Positions 9,463-17,934 of a stretch of DNA of 64,000 bases are shown here, piece by piece. Position 1 is the first letter of the stretch. The number at the start of each line of letters is the position of its first letter. The position numbers and the translations under genes are program-made. The stretch covers positions 1 to 64,000 of the forward strand of contig JBAZWL010000018.1 in NCBI GenBank assembly GCA_041660405.1, in the 5' to 3' direction. This stretch comes from Taibaiella sp041660405 (GTDB taxonomy: Bacteria > Bacteroidota > Bacteroidia > Chitinophagales > Chitinophagaceae). The notes beneath the pieces were generated by a model. That model was given only the letters and a program-made list of their open reading frames with translations, made no database searches and was not told where the DNA came from.

Positions 9463-11313
9463 ATGAAGCTCCAGTTTCCGATTTTATTAATATTTTTCGC
9501 AACAACATTCTACCATACAGCGTACAGTAAAAATGTGACAGATTCTGCAGTTGAAGTCATATATGATATGTCCGAGAATTATAAGAAAGGGGCATTATCA
9601 GAAAAAGCCTATCTCGATACCGTTCATGCGACAATGCGATCATTTTTATCGACCAATATTACATTTAGCAATAAAGAAACACTGGAATTATTAAAGCTAT
9701 TCAGAACAATTACCTGGAGCAATAAAGAATTCGAAACCTATAAACGTACTTATTACGGCATCCTATGCAACCAGGCAGAACTGACCGAACGTGAAGGGGA
9801 GATGTTGTATTATGTAAAAAAGATCAACGATTTAGAACAAACCGATAAAGCGCAACCTTCTATTACCGCTTTATCCATGATTACACAATACTACAATAGT
9901 AAAAATTCGTATAAACACACTGCAGAGATATATAAAAAAAACAGGCAGTTCGTATCGAACATTTTTCTAAAAGCAAGCAACGGAAAAATGGACGTTGTTC
10001 AAATAGTTCAATCTTCAATGTTCCTGTTTAATATTGCCGATGCTTTTTATCAATTAACGGATACAATAACCGGATACCAAATTGAGACGTACATAGGGCA
10101 ATTAGCGCTTATAGCAAAGAATAAATATAAAGCCGATGGCGAGATAATGGCTCATATCAAACTCAGAGAAGCACTGGCGGTTTACCGGAGAGGAATGTCT
10201 AAAAAAAATAATACAATAATTCAAGAAGCATTTACTAAACTTAATCAACTTATAATTGATCAAAATACACCTGATTACTTGCGTCCGTCTATACGAATGG
10301 CTACTACTGAATTTAAGCTCGTATACTTTATCAGGGAAAAACAAATAGACAGTACTGCCTACTACCTCCGACAATACGATAGCTTTTTTGTAGAGCTACC
10401 CATCTCTTACAACATTTACAATAACGCTAAGTATAAAGCCCAAGCATTGTATAACCAAGGGCTTTATAAAAATAGTGCCGACACCTTACTGTATGCTTTA
10501 GATGCATTGGATAGCTCGCGTGCCATGGTAGTAAAGGATATTAATGATATGATGTATGCCCGGGCAGAAGCAGAAGAACAACAAATGTTATTAGCAGATG
10601 CGGAAGCCAAGCGTAAAAAGACAGAAACGCGTCTGTACCTGGCAAGTGCAATTGTTCTGATATTACTTATGGGAGGATTGTTAGTTGTACGCTATGCGCG
10701 CAGAAGGCAGAAGGCCAAATTTCTAGCATTCAAACTCAATATGGCGCGAAACATTCATGACGAAACCAATCCTGCATTATTATACGCCAAAGCATTAATA
10801 AAAAGTTCAAGGCAGGATAATGGAAGCGGGCATGCCAATACTGAACTGGAAACCCATATAAACCATACTATGGAGCTCATTCGCAGCTTGTCGCATGACT
10901 TGAAATCAGATAAACAATATAATCTGCATGACCTGATAATACAAACGGAAAAGACCTTACAGAAACTTAGTATAGGCAACGAATTCACTTATAAGATCCA
11001 CGAAAAAATTGATAAAAAACGATATATAAGTCATTACCAATTTTCACAAATGACTGCCATATTAAATGAATGCATTACGAACACGATTAAACATGCCGTT
11101 TTTAATGAAATAAATATAGCCTTTGCTAATACGGGCAATAAATTAAGTACAACCTATAAGGATAATGGCAAAGGATGGCAAACACAACAACCTATTACAG
11201 GCATAGGCATTAAAAATATGGAAGACCGCATAAGCCATATTAATGGAGAATGGAAAATAGACAATGCTTATCCCAATGGATATCAAATAAATATTGCAGT
11301 AGTATTGAGATAA
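9463..11313 (+). CDS. TPR-like sensor histidine kinase (NarL-partner type)
   Basis: A 616-residue sensor kinase. A signal peptide or N-terminal membrane segment (FPILLIFFATTFYHTAY) leads into a helical, TPR-like periplasmic domain up to about residue 385. One transmembrane helix follows (about 389-410, LYLASAIVLILLMGGLLVV). The dimerisation segment carries His432 in ARNIHDETNP, a divergent form of the usual DLHDGxxQ of HisKA_3 kinases. The ATPase domain has an N box (LNECITNTIKHA), DNGKGW and GIGIKNMEDRI. It should autophosphorylate and pass phosphate to the LuxR regulator 16 bp downstream. Its location beside two T9SS surface proteins suggests it controls envelope or adhesin functions; the signal is unknown. 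Confidence 0.85.
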   Translation: MKLQFPILLIFFATTFYHTAYSKNVTDSAVEVIYDMSENYKKGALSEKAYLDTVHATMRSFLSTNITFSNKETLELLKLFRTITWSNKEFETYKRTYYGILCNQAELTEREGEMLYYVKKINDLEQTDKAQPSITALSMITQYYNSKNSYKHTAEIYKKNRQFVSNIFLKASNGKMDVVQIVQSSMFLFNIADAFYQLTDTITGYQIETYIGQLALIAKNKYKADGEIMAHIKLREALAVYRRGMSKKNNTIIQEAFTKLNQLIIDQNTPDYLRPSIRMATTEFKLVYFIREKQIDSTAYYLRQYDSFFVELPISYNIYNNAKYKAQALYNQGLYKNSADTLLYALDALDSSRAMVVKDINDMMYARAEAEEQQMLLADAEAKRKKTETRLYLASAIVLILLMGGLLVVRYARRRQKAKFLAFKLNMARNIHDETNPALLYAKALIKSSRQDNGSGHANTELETHINHTMELIRSLSHDLKSDKQYNLHDLIIQTEKTLQKLSIGNEFTYKIHEKIDKKRYISHYQFSQMTAILNECITNTIKHAVFNEINIAFANTGNKLSTTYKDNGKGWQTQQPITGIGIKNMEDRISHINGEWKIDNAYPNGYQINIAVVLR

Positions 11314-11329
11314 ATCATCATAGGGTGTA

Positions 11330-12058
11330 GTGCAAATTTCAGCCCGCCTAATATCACAATTCAACAAAGACTATATGGACTCTAAGAGCAACAAAGTTCC
11401 AATGTATAAATCCGTACTGGTAATTGATGATCATAAGATGGTGGCTAATGGTATAAAACTGACTATCGGCCCATTGTTCGAGCATTTTTACATGGCTCAC
11501 GACGGGGCTAGCGGGATGAGCAAAGCGCTTCAACATTTTCCCAGGTTAATTATAGTTGACTACTTTCTGCCCGACACAAGGGGAGAATTATTAGTACGCG
11601 AATTGAAATACAAAATACCCTCGGCAATAATATTAGCATACACTTTTACTTACTCACCAGATGTAATCGTAAAAATGTTCCAGTCCGGAGTTAATGGATA
11701 TGTAGTAAAAAAAGAAGAAGACGAAGAATTCGTCAAAGCTATTCATCTGCTCATGGAAGGCCGGGATTATTTTTGTAAAGAAGCCAGAACACACATTATT
11801 AATAGGTTTTCGAGAGCAGACGACCATTCGTTGAAACACGTAATTTCCAATACAAAATTTTCGGGTAAAGAATTGGAATTAATCAGGTTATTATGCAAGC
11901 AAATGACCAGCAAAGAGATCAGCAGTCATCTAAATTTATCAGACAGGACGGTAGAGCAATATCGAAGTAATATAACCAGGCGCATATCTGCGAAAAATCT
12001 TGCCGGTATTATTAAGTTTGCTTTACAAAATGGCATTATTGATATAGATGAATTGTGA
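11330..12058 (+). CDS. LuxR/NarL-family response regulator
   Basis: The receiver domain has the acidic pair in VIDDHKM and a phospho-acceptor aspartate in LIIVDYFLPDTRG (Asp77 counted from 11330). A K residue follows in YVVKKEE. The C-terminal LuxR helix-turn-helix is clear: FSGKELELIRLLCKQMTSKEISSHL, then DRTVEQYRSNI. The reading frame opens at 11330, but ATG at 11375 or 11402 (MYKSVLVIDD) gives a more standard N-terminus. It is almost surely co-transcribed with the kinase just upstream. It should bind DNA when phosphorylated; the inverted repeat at 9350 is one possible target. Confidence 0.85.
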   Translation: MQISARLISQFNKDYMDSKSNKVPMYKSVLVIDDHKMVANGIKLTIGPLFEHFYMAHDGASGMSKALQHFPRLIIVDYFLPDTRGELLVRELKYKIPSAIILAYTFTYSPDVIVKMFQSGVNGYVVKKEEDEEFVKAIHLLMEGRDYFCKEARTHIINRFSRADDHSLKHVISNTKFSGKELELIRLLCKQMTSKEISSHLNLSDRTVEQYRSNITRRISAKNLAGIIKFALQNGIIDIDEL

Positions 12059-12087
12059 TTGACTGTTAGCTTGATTACAAAAGCAGG

Positions 12088-12101
12088 CCCCGTTACCGGG
12101 G
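12088..12101. terminator. Weak hairpin between convergent genes
   Basis: CCCCG-TTAC-CGGGG lies between the stop codons of the converging regulator and T9SS genes. The stem is short and there is no proper T-tract, so terminator function is only suggested by position. Confidence 0.3.
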
Positions 12102-12133
12102 ACTACTTTACTCCAACCAACCAAAAACGAACT

Positions 12134-14677
12134 TTATTTCGTCTTTATCATCTTGCGAAAAATGGTATTGCCGTTCCTGCCGGTAATGGAAACCTGGTAT
12201 AAGCCCTGGTTCAATGTATCCAGCGGAATGGTAACCGAAGAAGACGTCTGTTTTATTTCTTTAACGACGCGCCCTACCACATCATATATCTTTATTGTTT
12301 CCCCACCGTAAAGACCTTCGATAACTACATAATCTTTGGCAGGATTAGGGTGTATACTGATAGGATTGCTATTGTCAAATGATAACGGCCTTACTATACT
12401 GTATTCATATTTTCCGTCTTTATCGATTTGCTTCAGGCGGTAGTAATTGACGCCATCGAGCGGAGCCTTATCAATATAGTCATAGGTCAATTTTTCAATG
12501 CTGTTGCCATTAGGCGCATGGCTATTTACAAAACCGATAGCTCCCCATACTGTACCATTGGCGCTACGCTCGATATCAAAGCCTTTATTATTTGTCTCAG
12601 ATACAGTAGCCCATTGTAATAGTGCGGTACCGGACCGCTTGATTGCTGTAAAGCTGGATAAGCCTACTGGTAGCGGTATAGCACAGGTTACCTCAAAAGA
12701 GACAGTATCGTTACTGATGCAACCGTTCAATGGTGTGGTTATGGTCCATACAAAGCGATAAGTTCCTGTATCTGTAAGATTAATGGCTGAGGTAGACTGG
12801 CTGGCTGGAGAAACGATAATGGGGCCGGCTCCGGCAGGTGCTGAAGCTATCGTCCACTGGCCGTTACCGGTACCTGCAGAATTGCCTAAAAGAGATACTG
12901 TATTCGCACAAACCCCGGCTTGGTCGCTACCGGCATTTGAATTAATCATGAGGTCCAGGTGTATTGTAAAGTCATATTGAAGCGGTCCGGGAATACCAGA
13001 GCAAGCGTATTCCTGTTCCAGAAATGGCCCTGCTCCGTTGCCTGAAAATGGTTTAAGCCGGATCACATAATCTCCCGGTTTATCCAAGTTGGATATGGTA
13101 GTAGTCGACTGGTTAATACGACGCAGGTTGCTGGCGGTAAATACAGGTGTTGATGCGCCCGCGGGCATGGAAATCACCTGAAAGTTATAGTATCCTGAAA
13201 AATTTTGGAAATAGCTAGAATTGACCACACCTTGATACACATCAGGAAGCCGGATCGTAGCATTTACAGTGCCTGTACCCGGATAACAGGCTACAGTATC
13301 GGGTACAAAAAGAGCAGGTCTGTTATTATCTGAAATATGAATAAAATAGTCTTGGGAACGAAAACAGGGAGAAGTACCTACCTGAATATTAAATCTATAC
13401 GTACCTACTTTCCAGCCGCTCGCACCGGGATTCACACTCACCATACGGTTCATGGTACCTGAACCTGTTTGCGTGAGGATAGGCGTACTTGCGCCGGGAG
13501 GCAAAATTCCTGAACTTACAACTGTGGTAATTGTAGTGACTGGGTTATCTGCAGAGTCAATGCTGAAATAAAACGGTTCCGGTGTTGAGGTTCCCGCAAT
13601 ACCGCAATGCACTTCCCCACCGGAACCTGAGTTTGAATAAAGCACAAGCTGCTCCGGCGCTCCGTGACCAGTAGGTTGGAAGTTAACAAATTGACCCTGT
13701 AATCCTTGAACTGTAAAGGTCATAGGTGGTGAGGTTACCGTGCCGCAACAATTACTGACGGTAATGGTGAAGGTATATGCACCAACAACGGAAGCTCCTG
13801 TTACATACACTCGTCGCCCGGCAATCTTGCTAAATGCAATATTACCACCTGCAGGCTGGCTGGTCACGTTTAAGGTAATAGTGGTCCCATTGACAGAAGC
13901 GCCTGCAGACCCAGAGGTTTCACTATTAAAAGCCGGTCCGGTATTAAAATCAAAAAATTGAGAAGTCGTACTGTTGATGCAACTTGTGTAATTGATTACG
14001 TTCAGCGCCGGATTGGGACAAAAACTGACTACTGTGGTATCCTTGTAAGTACAAACACCATCATTGGAAACGATGGTAAGAATAGCATAGTAAGCAGGAT
14101 CCACGTCGTGGTTCGTCTTGTTGATCAACGAAAAGACAGGATTAGCTATGGTATTGTTGCTGAAGGAAGAATTGGTGGTTACCAGTGTTCCAAAAAATTG
14201 GCTATTAAATATATTAACAGCCGACCATGAGCCAGTAAATCCGGAAGGTATTACGCCATCCAGCGTGGTTATTCCAGTAGTAGCGCAGATACCAGTCTTA
14301 TCCGGCCCTGCGGTAAATGATGCAGGTCTAGGATGCGCAGTTATAGTTACCTGTGATTGAGCGGTACCTGTACCACAAGGATGACTAAGCTGGAACACAT
14401 AATTCCCGTCTGTCGTCATCCCGGTTACATTAGTCGTAAAGGAGCCAGGTGATACAATAGTAGGAATCACCGGTCCCGATAAAAAAGTCCAGCTCGGGTT
14501 GCCTGTGCCAACTGTTCCGGATACACCTCCGGTTAAGGTGGCATCGCTACCGCATACTACGGCATTGCCACCTGCATTGGCAGTGCAATTTACGCCCTGC
14601 GCCAAAGCAATGCCTGTGCCTGATAGCACACCAACAACAGTAAAGAACACTGCCCTTAAAGTAGATCTTGAGCTCAT
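12134..14677 (-). CDS. T9SS type A secreted protein with Ig/PKD-like domains
   Basis: An 847-residue secreted protein. The signal peptide ends at GIALAQG (about residue 27). The body is a chain of all-beta immunoglobulin/PKD-like modules with repeated G.YVFQL or G.YRF.W motifs and cysteine pairs typical of extracellular Bacteroidota proteins. From about residue 666 comes the LPVGLSSFTA...LLQWAT.SE.NNKGFDIERS domain that usually precedes sorting tails. The C-terminus from about residue 774 (HPNPAKDYVVIEG...GLYQVSI...KMIKTK) is a type A sorting domain. It has no enzymatic motif. It converges on the kinase/regulator pair at 9463-12058. Confidence 0.8.
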   Translation of the reverse strand: MSSRSTLRAVFFTVVGVLSGTGIALAQGVNCTANAGGNAVVCGSDATLTGGVSGTVGTGNPSWTFLSGPVIPTIVSPGSFTTNVTGMTTDGNYVFQLSHPCGTGTAQSQVTITAHPRPASFTAGPDKTGICATTGITTLDGVIPSGFTGSWSAVNIFNSQFFGTLVTTNSSFSNNTIANPVFSLINKTNHDVDPAYYAILTIVSNDGVCTYKDTTVVSFCPNPALNVINYTSCINSTTSQFFDFNTGPAFNSETSGSAGASVNGTTITLNVTSQPAGGNIAFSKIAGRRVYVTGASVVGAYTFTITVSNCCGTVTSPPMTFTVQGLQGQFVNFQPTGHGAPEQLVLYSNSGSGGEVHCGIAGTSTPEPFYFSIDSADNPVTTITTVVSSGILPPGASTPILTQTGSGTMNRMVSVNPGASGWKVGTYRFNIQVGTSPCFRSQDYFIHISDNNRPALFVPDTVACYPGTGTVNATIRLPDVYQGVVNSSYFQNFSGYYNFQVISMPAGASTPVFTASNLRRINQSTTTISNLDKPGDYVIRLKPFSGNGAGPFLEQEYACSGIPGPLQYDFTIHLDLMINSNAGSDQAGVCANTVSLLGNSAGTGNGQWTIASAPAGAGPIIVSPASQSTSAINLTDTGTYRFVWTITTPLNGCISNDTVSFEVTCAIPLPVGLSSFTAIKRSGTALLQWATVSETNNKGFDIERSANGTVWGAIGFVNSHAPNGNSIEKLTYDYIDKAPLDGVNYYRLKQIDKDGKYEYSIVRPLSFDNSNPISIHPNPAKDYVVIEGLYGGETIKIYDVVGRVVKEIKQTSSSVTIPLDTLNQGLYQVSITGRNGNTIFRKMIKTK

Positions 14678-15080
14678 GGTTTGTTGATTTATTTTATTTC
14701 GAGAAAGGGTAAGCTTTTAATTTCTGTTCGTTCCATGAAAACAATGAAGAGGAAATGGAAGTTTATCGATGGTAATGTTATACCAAGTATTTCGAAACAA
14801 ATATAGAGCCACTTTGTAAGTCTCCCAAGTGCCATAGTACATCTTGAATGTTTCCATTAAAGATGTACAACTATTTTACTTACCATAATTTTAATTACTA
14901 AAAAGTATGGGAATTATTGGCGTTAACACTATTTATGTCGATTCTAACGACACATCATTTACCTGATGATTATGCTATTGTAACGGGCTCGATTCTTTAC
15001 TATAAACTGAGATAAAATCTTCTTCTGTTTTCTTTTCATCGCAAACCGACTTTATACCGTCTAAATAAAAAAATGTTATT
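14678..15080. other. Intergenic region upstream of the T9SS gene
   Basis: Apart from the leftward promoter at 14798-14828 I see no gene or strong structure here. The right end borders the serine-recombinase relic. Confidence 0.5.
14798..14828 (-). promoter_or_regulatory. Bacteroidota-type promoter for the 12134-14677 gene
   Basis: Read on the minus strand, TTG (14828-14826) is followed 20 bp later by TATATTTG (14805-14798), a full match to the TAnnTTTG -7 element. This puts the start of transcription near 14791 with a leader of about 115 bases. Confidence 0.5.
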
Positions 15081-15636
15081 ATGGGTAGATTCAGAGCCGA
15101 AGTACTGAACAGCCGTTATGAAGAAAAATTAAAGGAAATACACCCGGCCCGAAGTATATGAACTTCTCAACCTTGTCCTGGAAGACGAAAACATTTTTAC
15201 ACGTCGAAGAGAATATGTTGATGAGCACAAGAAATTACTGGAGGAAATCTCAAAACAAGAACTTTATATTTCGAAGGTCAGGAAGTACTTTCTGGATGAA
15301 AAGATTGACTTTGATGATTTCAGCAAATTGAAAAGGGAGCACAATGAAATATTGGGCCAATTGAATCATCAGTTAAACAGTATTGCAAAAAAAATAGCCG
15401 GCTGCTACTGTAACAATAATTTCTGGTCCGATATCAATTTTAATATTTTTGAATCTTATAGAGGACAGGACATTAAAGGGAAACGTGATATCATAAGTTT
15501 GTTTACCCCAACCTCAATAATCCCTGCTACGATAAATATTGACTCCTTAAAAATTAATGAAATCATATCGGATATTGCGAGCAAAGATGGTTACTTTAAT
15601 TACCAGAAAGAGCTGCATATTCCACGACAATTATGA
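15081..15636 (+). pseudogene. C-terminal relic of a large serine recombinase
   Basis: After a short frame (MGRFRAEVLNSRYEEKLKEIHP) and one frameshift near 15150, the reading continues EVYELLNLVLEDENIFTRRR, then a charged coiled-coil-like region with KYFLDEKIDFDDFSKLKREHNEI. This spacing is typical of the C-terminal coiled-coil region of large serine recombinases. The resolvase catalytic domain and zinc ribbon are missing. The last codons (after YFNYQKELHI) are contributed by the left terminus of the IS that begins at 15615, so the end was replaced by insertion. Assigned from overall pattern, so moderate confidence. Confidence 0.5.
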
Positions 15637-17073
15637 AGTAAGCTGTACGCAAATGCGTACAGCTTCTTAAGTACTTTGCCACCTTGATACCAGAAAGAAC
15701 ATATTAACTAAATTCACTGCCAAAAATAACACGCCAGCATTTAATGCCTTCCCAATACCGTAGTTACCATTCCGGGTTAAAACTCCAATTTGCCGATGGT
15801 AAGATGCAACCTGATATCACAAGGATTATCCCGCGCTCCACTAAGCAGAGGTGGAAAGGCAAAAGTATCCAATCTTTCTGGACACCCTACCTGATGCAAG
15901 ATGCTTTGCCTGACGACTACCTGCTCCTGCGATTGAAAAAAGAAAATACAACATTGAAGGTACAGATAAGATCCCTATTTTATCTGGTCGCAATCTACAA
16001 GGAACTGGTCGCTCTTTTAGCCCTTAAATCCAATCAGGTGTTGGCAATTCAAAAAAGTATGGAGCGGCTATTGCGTCATTGCAACGAAAGCGGGTCGATT
16101 AATTTGATATGGCGGTACCTCCCTTTTTCTTTCAAAAAGTGGAAGGTTTGGAACGGACAAAGGCATTGCCAGAATTCTTTACAAGGAATCTGCCGCAGGC
16201 AGAACCCGCAACAACTTTCCGTATCGGAGCAGGAAACCATCCGGGAGGGATGCGCCGATAAAGAGTATGAAAGTTGGCCATTGAACAGCATTTATTACCA
16301 GCTGTTGCGGGAGAAGAAAATCAACTGTTGTCAAAGTACTTTTTACAAATATTGCAGGCTGTCGGTTGTTACCCGCAAGCGGATAAAAAGGCCTAAAAGA
16401 TGCACTCCTCTTGTAGCCGATGGTGCACTGAAAGTATTACACCAGGACATTACCCTGTTCAGGACTATGAACGGGGCAAGGCATTACATCTATGTGATCC
16501 GTGATAATTTCAGCAGGGCTATCCTTGCTTGCAAGGTAGTTACCGAATATAATAGCGAACTGGCCAGGCAAACGTTAGAAGAAGTGTTGCAAAGGTTTGG
16601 CCTTATGGACAAGGAAGGGACTCTTGTTACCGATGCCGGTATGGAGAATAAGGGAAAGTTGGAAGACTGGCTTAATAAACCTGGACTACTTTGGAAGAAA
16701 TTGATTGACAGCTAGATATCATACAAAGCAACAGCATGGTGGAAGCAGCCAACAAAATACTTAAATACCGCTTTCTATATACGAAACCCGTTGCTGACAC
16801 CGATGAGTTGATCAACAAGTTGGAAAATGCTGTAAAAAGTTATAACAATATCCCTAATGGACAGCTGTATGGTTTTACACCTAACGAAGTTCTGGCTGGT
16901 GCCAGACCGGATAAGCATCATTTCAAATCATATATAGGTAAAAGACAAAGGCTAACCGAAAACCAGGACTTTCCTTGTAAAATGGTCTGCCAGACTTGAT
17001 GCCTTATATCCCATCCAAAGTTCTTTTACATAGTTGCCTTTCACGTTAAAGCTGTGAAGGATAACTATGCCCT
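15615..17073 (+). mobile_element. DDE insertion sequence, copy 1 (right end lost)
   Basis: The copy begins with the left arm GCATATTCCACGAC and a subterminal hairpin in which 15640-15650 pairs with 15655-15665 around AAAT. It contains the transposase gene and the conserved non-coding tail up to 'aactatgcc' at about 17070. Instead of its own right end, the left end of another copy starts at 17074. A nested insertion or deletion has therefore removed the right terminus and the copy is inactive. Confidence 0.75.
15744..16999 (+). pseudogene. Frameshifted DDE (rve-type) transposase, copy 1
   Basis: An N-terminal SGLKLQFADGK..P.ITR.IPRSTKQRWK segment and a coiled-coil region are followed by a helix-turn-helix-like part (YYQLLREKKINCCQSTFYKYCR) and an integrase core. 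The core has Asp235 in LHQDITLF, Asp297 in VTDAGMENKG, and a Glu in SMVEAANK. This D-D-E order and fold resemble IS3/IS481-type transposases. A frameshift at about 16713 separates the last catalytic residue from the rest. Comparison with copy 2 also suggests a frame change around residues 137-150 (KVWNGQRHCQ versus KVWERTKTLP). No functional enzyme is expected. Confidence 0.75.
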
Positions 17074-17381
17074 GCACATTCTACGGTTATTACGAGCAAA
17101 GATGTACGCAAATGCGTACTTCTTCTTAAAAGCCTGGTTACTTTAATTACCAGAAAGAGTATTTAGAATAGATAGATTAAATTCGCAGCCCAATTACAAT
17201 TTGCTGCCTCTTCATGCCTGCTCCATACCGTAGTTATCATTCCGGACTGAAACTCCAGTTTGCCGATGGTAAATTGCAATCAGATATTACAAGAACGATA
17301 CCACGTTCTACAAAACAAAGATGGAAAGGCAAAAATATCGGATCTTTCTGGACACCCTACCCTATTTCGGACACCCCTGCA
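17074..17381 (+). mobile_element. Nested 5' fragment of the same IS
   Basis: A fresh left end (GCACATTCTACGG, core GTACGCAAATGCGTAC at 17103-17118) is followed by the beginning of a transposase gene at 17214 (SYHSGLKLQFADGK). It breaks off after 'caccctaccctatttcggacacccct', about 170 bp into the gene. It sits head-to-tail behind copy 1. Confidence 0.75.
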
Positions 17382-17456
17382 CATTCTACAGATATTATGA
17401 GCTAAGTTGTTCGCAAATGCGTACATTTTATCGCGGAATGCTCATGGAATGTGCCG
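17382..17456. repeat. Solo IS terminus (left arm + core + right arm)
   Basis: This 75-bp unit joins a left arm (GCACATTCTACAGATATT) to the core TTCGCAAATGCGTACA and then to a right arm ending GCTCATGGAATGTGC. The left half of the core resembles left ends and the right half resembles right ends. It looks like the product of recombination between the two ends of one element with loss of everything between. Confidence 0.65.
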
Positions 17457-17469
17457 GACTTCACAATTG

Positions 17470-17757
17470 TTAGCACGCTTCCAGAAACAGCCATTCCGGA
17501 TTGCTTTTCGTCACTATCTTTTTTAATTTTCTTTGAGAGAAATCCGCCAATTTAGCTTCCCTTTTAATTGCGGTTTCAATATCATCATATTCTTCATAAT
17601 ATATCAAGTATATATCATTCCGTTCATTCGTATTTAAGTTTGTAACTCTTTTATTAAGAACAGACTTCAAGCTTGTAGTAATACCAGGTTTTAATTTTGT
17701 CTTGTCGGCATTGGTTAATATATACACAAAATATTCTGCCTTAAAATCCATCTCCAT
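17470..17757 (-). CDS. GIY-YIG domain protein
   Basis: A 95-residue protein with one GIY-YIG nuclease fold, the usual size of the YhbQ/URI-like single-domain family. It has YFVYILTNAD at the first motif, PGIT in place of the canonical YxG/YIG, a conserved NERNDIYLIYYEEYDD strand, then IKREAKLADFSQRKLKKIV and NPEWLFL. The Glu of IKRE fits the family's E/R region, though the second motif is divergent. Such proteins are thought to nick structured DNA; the cellular role is not known. It stands alone between IS debris and a T9SS gene. Confidence 0.75.
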   Translation of the reverse strand: MEMDFKAEYFVYILTNADKTKLKPGITTSLKSVLNKRVTNLNTNERNDIYLIYYEEYDDIETAIKREAKLADFSQRKLKKIVTKSNPEWLFLEAC

Positions 17758-17934
17758 ACTTCAAAACGATAAAAATTGACCTTCAAAAAGTTTATTGAAG
17801 AAATCTCTGAAAAGAGGTTCTTTTGCCCGAAAGAACAACCAAAATGCCGCAGTATTCAATGATCCGTTTCTTTGTTATTCCTTAATCTGCATTATCGCTC
17901 TTTTGCAAGATGACTATGTGCAGCATCAGATTAT

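Noticed and set aside
15640..15665. Reading the GTACGCAAATGCGTAC palindromes as a CRISPR or as a dif/Xer site
   Set aside because: Copies are not regularly spaced, always accompany IS arms, and lack spacer structure. Xer half-sites are not recognisable. They are IS subterminal hairpins.
17816..17836. Small hairpin GTTCTTT-TGCCCG-AAAGAAC
   Set aside because: Seven pairs without a T-tract, not placed next to a gene end in the right orientation; it could be chance.
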